64,000 nucleotides of DNA. Source: Scatophagus argus. Its lineage: Eukaryota; Chordata; Actinopteri; Scatophagidae. Position numbers and translations under genes: made by a program. The notes beneath the pieces are model-generated. The model saw only the letters and a program-made list of their open reading frames with translations, was not told the DNA's origin and did not search any database. Below are positions 45,022 to 57,829 of the stretch, one piece after another (within the stretch, counting starts at the first letter, position 1; each line of letters starts with the position of its first letter). The DNA lies in the NCBI RefSeq assembly GCF_020382885.2, contig NC_058497.1, forward strand, positions 23,552,330 through 23,616,329. Direction: 5' to 3'.

Positions 45022-45054
<33 letters not shown>
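45022..45054. repeat. (CA)n microsatellite
   Basis: About 16 perfect CA units. Confidence 0.9.
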
Positions 45055-45056
<2 letters not shown>

Positions 45057-46474
45057 GACATATGGTGCATACTGCACACACGCACTTGTGCTCACTCACA
45101 CACTAATATTTGAAGCACTCCAGCAGCCTTCCCTCTCTCTTCTGCCCACCTCCCAATCGCTGCAGCTTCATTCCAGGAGAGATGCACTCAGCTTTATTAC
45201 ACCCCCTCCCTCCTCCCTCCTCCCTCCTCCACCTCTGCTCATCCACCATAAAAAGACTTCTGTCAGCTGTATTATAAGCCTGCCTCCTTTTCTGATTCTG
45301 CGACGCTCGTAAAACATCCAGTCAGGTAGGGGAGGGAAGCTTGCAAGGACGCCGCTGCAAATCACCACCAACACTTTTTACAAGAGGCTTCCTTCTCTCC
45401 CTCCATGTCTCGCTCCTTTTCAGTGAAGTGCTTCGCCACACATACACACAACATCCAACCGCTTCCCCTTCCGTAATCCAGCCGGTACCTTCGGCAGAGT
45501 CACTGTACAAAACTCAAAACTTGTCTTTCTTGGTACGTTTTCCACTTGCTGCATGAAAACAAGACTTTACAGAAATGTGCAACCACAGTGAAACGTGGCT
45601 GTAGCGAAAAGAGTGAACTGTTGCTGCTGACTCTTAGATAGATTGTCAGCAACTCTGCAGTCTTTTTTGGCTGACTCTCTGCCTCACACACACACACACA
45701 CACCCGTGCACAGAGCTGGAAGTGATTGCAGTAATATATTTCAGCTGATACACACCGAGGAGATGCAGATACAGTGAACTCGCTTGCAGAAAGGAAATGG
45801 CATAGGGGGCTGTAGGAAATTGGAGCCATAAACGCCTGTGGGCTCTAATAAAGAAAGACATCTTGAGGAATAGCGACGTCAGGCCGATAAGAGCAGAGCA
45901 AGCTTGGAGATATGTCAAACAAAAATCTGAAAAACCCAAGTGGCGGTTAAATGGCCCTATTGATTTCATTTCCAAAGCCTTTTTTCACACACACACACAC
46001 ACACTCTCTCTCTCCCCTCTTCAATTTTTCTGTGTGGAGTGACTGACAAGAGCAGAGAGGAAACCGAACAAAAAAGATAAGCAAAACACAGTGGCGACGT
46101 AGAGCGCGTTGCACAGCTTGCGAAGCCCAAAGTAACATCATGTTCCTATGGAAACAAATTCACCATGGAGTGGAGTGCTCACTGCAGGATAAATGAAGCA
46201 GAGGCTAATTTGCCATTTCAGTACTGTTCCTCTGCTCGGCTTGATAATAACTGGATGGGATAATTTCAGCGTTGCAGTGCCTTCCAGTAAGGATGTCTTA
46301 CTGTCACATTAGACTGCAAAGGATGGATAATTTCCACAGAATTACTCTATAATAACAAATGAGCACAGTCACGTGGGCTCTGGGTTTACTTCAACACCCC
46401 CCACCACACAGAATGCATGCATGACAGTGGGAGCTCATTAATCAGTCCACAGTATGCCCCACTCCAACCCCAGA

Positions 46475-46501
46475 AACACACACACACACACACACACACA
46501 G
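46475..46501. repeat. (AC)n microsatellite
   Basis: About 13 perfect AC units. Another longer tract follows 120 bases later. Confidence 0.9.
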
Positions 46502-46622
46502 TCTTTGAATTTCCTTCACATAAATACTCATATACTTTGCAGCCTTGCATCATCTTGCCCTTTCAGAAACACACACAGTAAACAAACCTTTTGAAGCCCT
46601 CCATTCCCTGCCTCCTACAAGC

Positions 46623-46629
46623 TCACACA

Positions 46630-46669
<40 letters not shown>
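46623..46669. repeat. (CA)n microsatellite, one interruption
   Basis: About 23 CA units with a single CATA interruption near the left end. Confidence 0.9.
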
Positions 46670-46670
<1 letters not shown>

Positions 46671-47639
46671 TGTTCGCACAGCTGGTGCTTGTGTGCAATG
46701 AGGCCCGAGGAACGACAATATGCAATATGTTGCAAATGGTTCCAGCATCATCTCTGCAGAGGGTCTTGTATGTTGTACTCAACGTTCTGTTATACATCAG
46801 TGGACACACATGGGACGAACTGTGCAGGGGATGGTAACATCTCAGTGCCGTGTTATTTGTGTGTGTGTGTGTGCACATGTGCAGCTCGGTTTACTGTATT
46901 CTCCAGGGTTTACATGTATGGATGTGTACTGGTTGTGGGCAGATGTTGCTGTGTAAAAAAGAACTGAACATGCAATATAAGGTTATTTAAAGGCTTATTA
47001 TATACACGTGTACCTTCCTAAGAACACACAATTTGTACATATCTCCAAGTTTGTTAAGTTAAAATAAATTTTAAAACCTTTTTTCTTTATTTTGGCATCT
47101 GGCTATTGTTTCTGTTGGTCAGGATTTCATTTGTTTAAAAGTTTAATTGCAGTAATTTGCTATTGATAAACCATCTGTGTTTACATCAGCTGTACTGCAG
47201 TGTCATCATGCTCTCATGCTCAAAAGAACCACAGCTGATGGACACTGTTTTCCCAAATCATCTGTGCAGAGAATTCACCGGTGTTGATTTGATCAAACAG
47301 ACCCCCCCCCCCCACACACACACACGCCAACTCACACCAAGCTGGAGGGTCATACCAGCAGGAAGAGAGGTTTGGAAGTGAATGTGCAGAGAGAACCATC
47401 ACCCAGGAGAACCACATCAGCGAGTGTGCTGATGATGTGGCGGCCTGAGCCAGTTAAGTTGCCTGACAGTCAGGTGACCAGGAAGCATACAACACTGCCA
47501 GGGCGAGACCCAACAATGATCTTTGGCGTTGTTAGATTTGACGTTAACAACGGCAAAGATACGTGGCAGGCAGATTTTACAGGCTGTAAAATCCTGAGTG
47601 GCCCCGTCATGTGTGAGGCCACATTGCCACATGAGCTAA

Positions 47640-48420
47640 ACGGTCAGCTGTGACGTCTAAGCTCCACCTCGAGAGGACCTCCAGAGGACCTCCTGATGAC
47701 CTCCTGATGTACTAAAAACACGTGCCGATAAGACGGCCGATATTATTACTGACATTTTTAACATATCACTCTCACAGCAGACTCTTCACATCTGCATCAA
47801 GGCAGCTGCAGTTGTCCCTGTGCCTACAAAGTCTGCGGTGTGTATTAGTGAAAACGCCTACTTTGGCCTTCAAACTGGTTCTCCAGCACATCAAAGACAA
47901 CACCCCATCCAGGTTGTAGCTTCACCAGTTTGCACTCAAAGCCAACAGCTCCACAGAGAGGAAGCCATCTCCGCGGCCCCCCGGTCAGGCTTCACGCACC
48001 TTGAAAATAACATCCAAAAAGCAAAAACAGCTGCACGTCTCAAGGAAACTTAAGAGGGCAAAATTCACATGCCAAAAGAGGAGCAACGGAAAGCATCCTG
48101 AGCAGAGACATCATGAACTGGCACGGGAGGTGCACGGCGCAGGACAGGAAGGCTCTGCAGCGGGTGATTAAATCTGGCATGTGATTCAGAAGCATCTGCT
48201 GCTGCACCACCAGACTACAGAGCAGCTGCTTTCTTCAAGAAGCCTGAACTCATCTTCATCAGTCAGCCACAGATGGATGAGGTGGAACTTTACTCTGATG
48301 TTGCACGTACTGTACATAATGTACATAAGTACATACTTTTTTTCTATTTTTATTTGAGGATAATTTAAATATTTGCATGTGCGCTCTACTGCATTGTGCA
48401 ACCCTGCAGAGTAAAAAGAG
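47640..48420 (+). mobile_element. Decayed non-LTR retrotransposon (LINE, Rex1/Babar or L2-like) fragment
   Basis: Frames on the plus strand show reverse-transcriptase pieces of a fish LINE in the right order. ITDIFNISLSQQTLHICIKA then VVPVPTKS begins near 47745. LVLQHIKDNTPS and QFALKANSST come next, and NWHGRCTAQDRKALQRVIKS follows near 48115. The pieces fall in different frames and lack the catalytic block, so the copy is 5' truncated and dead. A 3' part with GACTACAGAGCAGCTGCTTT and GTACTGTACATAATGTACAT fits the tails of this class. The clade is a best guess. Confidence 0.75.
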
Positions 48421-50238
48421 AACCGAAGGAACCTGGACACCTTGATAAAGTCCTGTATGTGGCTGCATGCTTTTAGTCAGAATCAGGTTGATTTTAGGAT
48501 AAGGATTCATTCAGGAATGTAGCACTTAGCAGTGATGGCTGAGGACGAGGTGAACCGTTAGGGAACAAATATGAATCAGTACAAAACCCTCACACGTAAC
48601 CTTAACAAGCATGTGAAGTAATTGGCCTCTCTGGGATGTATTACATGGTCTCATTGTCATCACAGAGGAAGAAAGACCCCACCATCACCACCACCGCCAG
48701 ACACACACACACACACACACAGCACAGTCAGGTCAAAGTCAGGTTAAAACACCCTGCATGTCCCGTGAAAGCACTTTCAGACTGCACTTTCTCACACTGT
48801 CCCCTGATACACGTTTTACATTTCACACTGAAATGCGTGAGCTCCCAGAATCAGACTGTGGTGGAAAAGCTGAAAGACTTTTAGCTTTTCGACCTGAACT
48901 AAAGACGAAAATGTGCTAAGGCACGCGGATGTGTCAGGTTGCCTGAGGTTTCAGGGTTGCTGCATGAGCGTATTACGTTCTTATATGACTGCACAGCGTG
49001 TCACGCCACAGTAAACTGCCATACAAACATGAGCGATGGAGCGGAGCTGCGGGTTGTTTGTAGAGGGGAGGGGGTTACTCTGCTGCTGCTGGGCTTCTAC
49101 TGCTAAAGCAGCATATCTGTTATCGTATGTCTTCAAAAAATATACCCAGAAAACAACAGAAATGGAGAAATTTCAGATTAATAATGAACACTGAAGAGCT
49201 GTCACTACTGCAATGTAGGTGATCTGATGTCGAAACAGACAGGCAATTAAAATGTTAAGATCCGCTCTGACACGAGAGTCACACTTCACTACTAGAACGT
49301 GCATTTTCGGGTAAAAATAAACCAAAGATAAAACCCTGAAGGATTCAGTAAAGCTGAGCAAGTTAGAAACTAAATCAAATTTAGTTGTACGTGGAAGATT
49401 TAGAGTACACTTTCTCCATTCAAAAATAACAGTCATTAGAAAGAGTGCATTTGGTAAATCTTAACAACTGTAAAGCAGCTGAATACAATACTGCATTTAT
49501 CTCCCACATGTGCAGAACGTGGCTGAAATGTACGAATATTTGGAGCTGTGTAGGCCTCAGTATGTGGGAGTGGAAGCCTGTGAATTATTTACACAAAAAG
49601 AGCTTATAACTGGCCGCATATTTCACTCCACCATGCAGCACCTGCTTAAAACAATATTCATTTTAAAAATAAATAAATAAAAGAAGAAGTTTTTATAGAG
49701 AATAATGGCAACACTCCTAAATGTGCTCAACGTGTTACAGCTGGAAGCATTTCAGTATTTTAGCGTAGTGAGCCGCCATAAAACGTACGTGAAATTAATC
49801 TGCAGGAGCAAACATTTAGTGCACTAATTAATAAAGTATAATAATTAATAGTAATGGTAGAACAGTACCAGGACCTGCAGGTTATGATTAGTTTTAGGCT
49901 AATTAAATATTTTAGTCAATTCTCATTGTGCACGTAGACGAGAGGTGACAGTTTTGGTGTGGTATTTTTAAAAATATTGTTTTAACGTGACACAAAGATT
50001 TGAAAATGCTGTTTGGCGAGAGGAGGAAGTGAGGGTGGGGGTGGTGGAGCAATAACAGAGAAAAGAAAAACGACGAATTGTGCCTTTACATCCAACGTTG
50101 TATTGACAACAAACGGTTGAAAGCGGAGTCAAAGAAACAAAACACGCAACACAACACCATAACCCGGCTCTCTTTTGTTCTCACCTGAAGTGACAACAGC
50201 TCAAAGTGTCCCGTCTGATTCGTTAAATATTGACTCAC

Positions 50239-50433
50239 CTTTACGTCAAAGAGACTGGGATCCTGTCCCGTCCCGTCCTGTCTCAGTCCTCTGAGAAGAA
50301 ACACTGCGGTCCAGCGTCCCAGTTGTCACCATCCACTGGACTGGATGCTCTTACACACTGATCCGCTGATTCGCTTGCTTTCAGAGGGGGCGTGTGCAGA
50401 AGGTGTGTGTGTGCGCGCGTGTGTGTGAGAGAG

Positions 50434-50479
<46 letters not shown>

Positions 50480-50880
50480 GGGGGGGGGATATGAGACACC
50501 GTGAGTCAAACTTGTCAAGCGTCCCTCCGTCGAGCCTGTGCCGACGCACCTAACGCACCTGTGCGGCCCGGCAGCAGCGATGTGCCGTCTGAGACTCCCG
50601 TTTCCCGCCGCGCAGCATCTTCTCCTGCGTCCCGCTCGCTTCGCTGTCTCTGCCTCTCACGAAACAGAAGCTCGTCCGTCTATTCTCGCCTCTTGCGCGG
50701 TGTCAACTTTCTTGTGCCACTCTCAGCTTCCCTCTGACTTTCCAAACACAACTCGTCCTCTCCCCTTTCTCCTCCTCCTCACCCTCCTCACCCTCTCTCC
50801 CCTCCTCCCTCTCCTTGGTGCTGCTCCTCAGCTCTGATACCTCATTACGACCGAAACGCCGGGTCCTAAAGCCTGTCCGC
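50239..50880 (-). promoter_or_regulatory. Probable TMEM91 leader exon and CpG-rich promoter
   Basis: On the minus strand the donor AAAG/GTGAGT at 50239/50238 is near consensus. The DNA from about 50500 to 50720 is the most CpG-rich of the right half (CGCCGCGCAGC, TCTTGCGCGGTGTC). It lies upstream of TMEM91 with no other minus-strand gene between. Inference: non-coding first exon plus promoter. The plus strand could equally start a transcript here. Confidence 0.4.
50402..50489. repeat. Compound GT/AC/GA repeat ending in a 20-base G run
   Basis: Successive (GT)n, GC-rich, (AC)n and (GA)n tracts run into about 20 consecutive G. It lies within the proposed TMEM91 leader/promoter region. Confidence 0.9.
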
Positions 50881-52149
50881 GCACTGCCTGAGCGTGTGCG
50901 TTATGTTTCAATTACTCTGAGGTCCTCGTAAGGATAGGAGGAAAAAGACACGTGCAAAGTGAGGACATTTTGCCTTTTCTTACTTCTTTAAGAGGATTAG
51001 AAGGGTCATTTTGGGTTTGAAGGATTGGGGTTAAGACTAGGGATGTAGCCGGGGTGGTTAAGGGTAGTCTTACACAAATGTGTGCATTTAATGGGATATC
51101 AGTGGATCTCAGGATTGTGGACAAGCTGCAAATGCAATATCTGCAGTGTGCAGCAAGGTGCAAGTATGAGATGAAAATCTAAATGATGCTGCTGCATGAG
51201 GCAAACAGAAAAATGGACAGAGGCAGCAATCACAACAGAGAGGCCGGGGGAACAAATACCGAGAGAGGTGGAGAAAAGGGGGGCGGAGGGGGTTGGTGTT
51301 ATGCAGTGCAGTGGCCTTGTGTGTGTGTGTGTGTGCTATATACCAGAGTGGAGGCAGTGAGATGCCCCCCAGCAAGGATGACTCCACTTTGTGTCAGCCC
51401 TTTCATGTCCGCTTCACCCTGTGACCCACTTTAGCCACCCGGGCGAGCCCACATTAAGAATCTCCGGTCAGAAATAGACTCAAGAAGCAAAAACAATCAT
51501 CCCTGCTTCAGGCTCATGCTCATTTCGCCTCTTTCAGAGGAGGCTGTGCAGGATAAAGCTCAGGCATCGCTGGACACCAGCAATCAATGAAATCCACAGG
51601 GCTTACGCTGAGTATTTAATGAGGTGCACTGCTCTTAGCCAGAATCCCCCTCCCCCAGAAACGCTTTAACATTAGGGCTGTTTTTGTTTTTGTTATTCTT
51701 GTTGTTTGAATCTTTCCATTTGGCCAGCCTTAAAGCTGCCCGCCTGATGCTCCATTTGTCTCCGGCTGCCAGAGTGACAAGCCGCCTCTCAGTCCATCAT
51801 GAAGCTTGGATCGATACGCCCTCCTTAGTCTGAGCACATCCTGCCCCATCACTCTATCTTCCATCTCTTTCTTCCTTTGCTTCATCCTTGTGCGTGACAC
51901 CAGTGTACTGCTTTGTTCATATCAGACCAATACTGATCGGTCTGATGTACAACAAGCAACGTTGTCCACCGCCGATATGATCAAAGCTTCAGCACAAATA
52001 CACAAAACAGACTGTAAATCTTGCAGTAAAATTTCACTTTCATCGTTCCAGTGTTGTTTCAAATTCTAAACACAACATTTTGAAATACTACTGACATGCA
52101 AGCAGCAAGATTTAAAATGCTGCTTTCTGGCAAAACATGTCACAGATGT

Positions 52150-52460
52150 CTGTACCAACCACTGACTGTACATAAAGATGAACAACACAAGCGAAGGCAA
52201 AACATCTGGATGTTACCCCTCCATGTTGGCTGAGAGGACGTGGGCCAAACTAAAAACGCAAAGTACACCTCAAATAAATGCTGATGCCGTGGCTCCGCCT
52301 GCTAGCCACGACTGCACAGACTTCGGCTCCAAACAATGTCACCGGCACAAGATGGCAGCGCTCCAATCCGGGATATGTTTGGGTTCACTTTTGTACCGTG
52401 GCAGGAAGTGGAGATGCCATCTTTGTGCGTGTCAGCGTATCAGCCTTCCCAGCACTCACA
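52150..52460. repeat. Probable fish interspersed repeat (non-coding)
   Basis: A block beginning ACTGACTGTACATAAAGATG and containing GTTACCCCTCCATGTTGGCT and CACAAGATGGCAGCGCTCC resembles a dispersed, non-coding fish element often seen in introns. Family and exact ends are not established. Confidence 0.4.
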
Positions 52461-54799
52461 TGCTATTGGTAAGCACAGAGCATCAAATGTGTAAAGTGCA
52501 GCCAAACTTAAACAACAACAAAACAAAACATTCACTCCTTATACAAATTCAGGTTCACCAAACCAAGATGAAGGACGCTTTTCCTTCTTGTCTCAAAATA
52601 ATCCTCACCATTTAGCTGTTGGAAAGGCCATAACGATCCGAGTCTGACTCTTTCAGTTTTACGGTCGATAAGATGATAAGATTATTCATTTCTTTTTGTG
52701 TTGCATTGCTCATTCTACAAATACTGCTGTGATTCTTGTCCTCCTCAGATGTCCACTCAGTCACGACCATCCGCCCTGTCTGTTGCTGTCTGGTTTTGAA
52801 GGACGTGTCATAAGACTCTTATCTCCTCACCTGTCAACCTTTTTTACCAAAAGCCGATTTGAGAATAATGAGTTAACCAGGGATTGAGACAACTTGTAGG
52901 TGAAAAGGCAGCGGACTGCCTGCCCTGACATGACGCACAGCAGCGTTTCTACACAGGTGGCAGGAATTTCATCGAGATTTGAAATTAAGCTCAGTTACAC
53001 CATTCTTGATAAGATGGCCGAAAGCCGCGAGCGAACAGAGCGAGATATTTGACGTAAGCTTGTGTTTTTCCTTCAGGAGCGCTGCGGCTGCAACACCTCT
53101 TTGGCCACCTCAGCAAACCCTGCAAAAGGGCGGATGAGGGGGGTGGAGAAGGGGCAGTGTAGTATTAGCACAAAGCCTGAGATGGTAAGCAGATGAGTAC
53201 GGAAAACACAGCCATAATCCAATACTCGCTGAGGAGGGGAAACACAATCACTTTGGAGTTCTACAACATAATTACTGCTAGAAAGTGATGAATCTTTGAT
53301 GATTTAATTCATTTCAGTGCGGATATCAAAAACACGTGTCCAGGATGCTCTCTTCTCGTGCTGCTTTCTACTTTAGCGAAACCAGCTCTGTGGGGACATA
53401 TCAATATTTTAGCGAGATGTAATCTATCATCCTTCTTCTTTTTTTTTTTTTTTCACAGACAAGAGCTAACAAGAGATCCTGTTTGTGTGCCAAGCACTCT
53501 GGGCAAAATGCAAATGCAGCAGCTCGGGCTCCAGTCTGGGCTGATGACGGTTGATTTGTGTGCATGTGCCTTGCAGCGGCGCTGAGGTTTACGCGCCACC
53601 AAGGAGGAAAATGCAGCCTTTGTACTCCCTGAAAGACAATGCATGGAGAAAGTCAGAGCTCGTGACTCTTTCATTTTCCTTTCCCACGAATGCTCTCCTC
53701 TCTCCACTCTTTGCCTCTGGAGGCCTGAATTATTTCTCTTGCATAAGGAGAGAAATGCCGAGAGATACGAGGACAATCAAGATGCGGAGACGCACAAAAT
53801 GCACCCACACACGTTCACGTGTCAGCCATCACCCACCAACCAACACACACGCAGGAATGTTTACATAAATGTGTTCAGTCACACACACACACATTTTGAG
53901 TAAGGATGCATGCTTCAGTGATCACGGAGGCCTAAAAAAGCGCCGTAATTTACAGGCTCGAAGAGAGCTTTGGATTTCTATATTTGGACTGAATCAACAG
54001 GGGAGAGAGACCTGAGGGAAGACAGAGAGAGAAAGTGAGGAGGGGTGAGGTTTTCTCAGGAGGAGGGAGAGATTAATGTAGCAGTAAATTGATTACACAG
54101 CGAGCTGGGAGGGGGACAAAAAGTGATGAACTGTTGAGGAGGAGCGTTTGGGGACCAACAAGCCAAAACAGCAGCTTGCTGCGATGTAAACACTTCCAGC
54201 GGGATCACAGTTTCGTCGCCGCGACAGCAGTGAGACACCTGTGATTAACGTGTGGCATTCATGGCATCAGGAAGACCAGGAAGAGCAAAAACAAACAAAC
54301 AAAAAGAAACTGTCCATCAAATGATGCTTTCTGCACTACAGGAGGGGAAAAAGCAGAGATTACACAGATTACACAGCTCTTTGTGAAGGGCAAAAGTACA
54401 AACTTTTCAAGCCTATAAGGGATGAGCGTTCCATCCTGAAAAGATAGACAGAGAGATATGAAGGGTGATCGGGAAAGTGACCACCCGGAGAGTAACAGTC
54501 CCGTCCACTTTATTGATGGCCCGCTGCCCCTGACTCGGCTAAGTGTGATTGCTTCAGCAGCTCGAGTCTGTTGAAACGGGACTGAGCTTCCAGAGGATTA
54601 TTCATCTGCGCTCCGTCTATCCAGCATGGTAACAGTCAGTTCTAACATCCATCGTCGTGAGGGATGTGCGAGCAGACGGCATCCCGACCCGGCACAGAGC
54701 TCCACCAGATGGTGGTTTGAAGGTACGAGGTATAAATAAATGTAATGTGAGTGACCGCTGGGCTGATGTTTGGACATCCAACAAGACTGACGTAATAAG

Positions 54800-55130
54800 C
54801 ATCCATCCATCCATTTCCTATACCGCTTATCCATCAGGGTCGCGGGGGAGCTGGAGCCTATCCCAGCTGACTACGGGCGAGAGGCGGGGTTCACCCTGGA
54901 CTGGTCGCCAGTCAATCGCAGGGCCAACACACAAAGACAGACAACCACACACTCTCACACTCACACCTAGGGGCAATTTAGAGTAGCCAATTAACCTAAT
55001 GTGCATGTGCATTTTTTTATAAAACACCCTACCTATTGCTCCCGGGACCTGAGTCCTAATTTCGCGTCATAAGCATGTAAATGTGAGCTGGTATGACAAT
55101 AAAAGTTCCTTGATCCCTGATCCTTGATCG
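54800..55130 (+). repeat. Abundant teleost interspersed repeat (CATCCATCC...TATACCGCTTATCC type)
   Basis: It opens with CATCCATCCATTTCCTATAC and CGCTTATCCATCAGGGTCGC and continues with GGAGCCTATCCCAGCTGACT, CTGGTCGCCAGTCAATCGCA and GGCAATTTAGAGTAGCCAAT. These are signature phrases of a very common fish repeat. It closes with a TGATCCTTGATC-type tail, typical of elements copied by a LINE. Non-coding. Confidence 0.8.
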
Positions 55131-57630
55131 TTTCTCCACCGAGAACCTGGTGAAGTGGCTCTCCGCAGCAGCTAAGTTACAGTTTAAATATATCACGAGC
55201 ACACACCTCATCATCAGCATTGTAAGTCACAGACAGACCTGCCTGATGTCAGGTGCTTCCCAGCAACAAGGTCACCACTCCTGATGATACAACTCACCTT
55301 TACACCCGCCAGTCTGTTCTGCGACGCCACGTCTCACCCAAATGCAGCCAGTTTTACCCACATTTTCCTGCTTTTATTCGCTGACCTCGCGGTGAACTGA
55401 AACGCCAACAACTCGCTACGAACATTTGAAAGGCATCGAGACAACAGCCGCTAATCAGTTCAGACAGCAAGAAAATACCAGGGCTCACGCACATACTGAG
55501 GCATGTTTAGCACACACACACACAGAGTCTTGTTTCCATCACTTTTGGGGACATTACATAGATTTACATTCATTTACTTACTTGCATTCAGCTACTTTTG
55601 AGAATTTCTGCTGGATTTTGAAGCAGCGAAATTGTAGTAAATAATGAAATAGATGCGATGCTTGACAGGAATGAGACGTGCAAAGCGAGAGAGGGTGAGA
55701 CAGGAACAGAGGAAGAGTCAGCGGAAAGAAAGATGAATAAGACAGGCCTTTATTGATCCCCGGTTTGCTTGTTACAGCAGCGCAGGAGGAGCAATGATTA
55801 CACATAATTAGAATAAATAATGAGAGGAGGCACACAAAACAAAGCAAAACATTCATGAAAAAGAAGGAGAGAGACAAACAGAGAGATACACATGGAAGAT
55901 GTGATGGGGATCTTACGCTTTTTGGCAATCAAAGTGATTAATACCCGCCCGCTAAGGAAGTGGTGGGAGTTGGGGTGGGGGGTGTTTGGTTAATGGAGAC
56001 AGATTAAGAACAATTGGTCCTGTCTGTAAGGGAACACCCAGAAGAGAGAGGAGAGCTGAGGTTGTTCACAAAGCGCCGACACTGTGGGTGTATTGAAGAG
56101 GGAGGGGGGGGGACTGAGGTGAGGAGAGGAGGGGGGAGGGAGAGGGAGAGAGAGAGAGTGGATGGAGGGAGAAAAACACAGAGTGACGGAGCATTTTCAA
56201 GTCAAGGCAGCAAACAAAGGATTTTGAGAAAGCTTTTGAATCTGTTTGTCAAATCTGTTTCAAACGTGATCTTTTTTTTTCCCAGCCACAAATCCATTCT
56301 GGTATTTGTCCTTGGTGGTGTGTGTGAAAGTGTGTGTGTGTGTGTGTTTGATAAAGACCTGATCCAGATTCTGAGAATAGCTCCTTGTTTCAAAGAACAG
56401 GACGGCATTTTGGGAAATACATTTGTTTGCTAGTCCTGCCGATTTAGATGGCAGGACTGATGACTTTGACCTCTCGGTTGACTGTAGCTCAGCATCAAGA
56501 CTGCACGCACACAGAAGAGACGCAATCAGCTGATCCATAATTCCCACGTGTTCACAACAAGCCGCTGATGACTCTGTTATGTGCTGGGGGCTTGCTCTCC
56601 ACGAGTGTGTTTCTAAATGACTGGTGGTGTCTTCTCCACCCTCAGAACATCGACACATACGGGTTCATCAGATTAATATCTTCATTCTGGTTTCACCATT
56701 TTCAGACCAAAAGTCCATCGTTTTCTTCACGGACCTCATTAGAGCAGAGTGCAACAAATCATGACTCAAAATAACACAGATTTCCCTCACACTCCCTGGC
56801 TTGAGGGCACCTTCGTGATCAAAATCAAACTACTGCAGCCCTCGAGTAGTGTATCGATTAAACGTGGTTATGAGCAGATTTATTTATATCTCTCCTCTGC
56901 ATAACCTGCAGGGTTTTTTTAAATCCATCCCTTTTATGACCCCAATGCAGCCGCTTCCATTGGGGACACATCCACGTGACGTCAGGAATTTCTGCTCCGA
57001 CAATGAGGGCAGAGTGGGAGGCGTAAAGGAGGAGAAGGAGGAAGGATGTGAGGAACGTTACGCATTGGGCTGAACCCCGGCCGAGTGAGAGCTTAAGTGA
57101 AATGGTTCCCCATGGGAGGGAGGGAGAGGGGAGGACGGCATTAAAAAGTGAAGGAAAGAAGACGGCGGTGAGAAAGGGCTGTTCCTGGAGGAGGAGGAGG
57201 AGGAGGGCGTAGAGAGCGACGATGGCAGAGTTTTTACCAGCATGGCCCTGGCTTCGTGGCTTCGAGCCTGGCGGACTTGTTGTCCTGAAGGCCTGAATGA
57301 TTTATTAAAGTGAGGAGTGGCAGGCAAGAGGGCAGCCAGGCGAGCTCTGATTAACTCTGGGAGCGAGCGAGGACAAGCACTCCTCTATTATTCATTACTC
57401 CACAGGAACACAGAGCGGGAGCATGGCTGGAGCCGCCGAAGCAGGGAAGGAAAGAAGAAGAAAAAGAAAGAAAGCAGACGTCGAGTGGACACTTTTGCAA
57501 GCTGCTTTTGTCCATTTTTTTGCTTAGTGTTTAGTGCCCTTGATGCAGGGCTGGATGGGTTCAGTGAAGCTCTATGTTTCTGCTGGGCTGTGGATCTGTC
57601 TGCCCACCTCAGTGTCCGAGATGCACTCCT

Positions 57631-57653
57631 ACACACACACACACACACACACA
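57631..57653. repeat. (CA)n microsatellite
   Basis: About 11 perfect units. Confidence 0.9.
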
Positions 57654-57787
57654 GGATCTCCCTTCAAGGCAGTTTACTGGCTGTCACATACAATACTCTC
57701 AAATACAGGGAGACATCAGTCCAGCTCTGATCTGAACTGCTGGAAAACAGTCATGACATGCAGTATGATCACATCCAAGTGTTGCTG

Positions 57788-57829
57788 CACACACACACAT
57801 GCACACACACATGCACACACACACACACT
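57788..57829. repeat. (CA)n microsatellite with ATGC interruptions
   Basis: CA tract of about 42 bases broken twice by ATGCAC, a mild higher-order repeat. Confidence 0.85.

Larger units (their letters stand above)
42009..50238 (-). other. Probable long first intron of TMEM91
   Basis: Eight kilobases without a recognisable host coding exon on either strand. The contents are CA microsatellites (45022-45054, 46475-46501, 46623-46669, 48700-48721), a LINE remnant (47640-48420) and AT-rich single-copy-looking DNA. The reading as an intron rests on the donor at 50239 and on the lack of a CpG-rich start near 42 kb. The proposed acceptor before the start codon (AAAACAG, near 42020) has a poor pyrimidine tract. 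Confidence 0.4.

Noticed and set aside
46545-46967. 140-residue plus-strand frame with (His-Thr)n
   Set aside because: The frame is open mainly because it passes through a CA microsatellite.
47372-47653. 93-residue frame just upstream of the LINE remnant
   Set aside because: Could not be matched to any LINE or host domain, and has no splice context. Possibly part of the same decayed insertion, but not supported.
52178-52615. 145-residue plus-strand frame
   Set aside because: It overlaps a probable interspersed repeat and has no recognisable domain.
56014-56433. 139-residue frame with a long Arg/Glu/Gly run
   Set aside because: It is a translation of the purine tract and shows no protein features.
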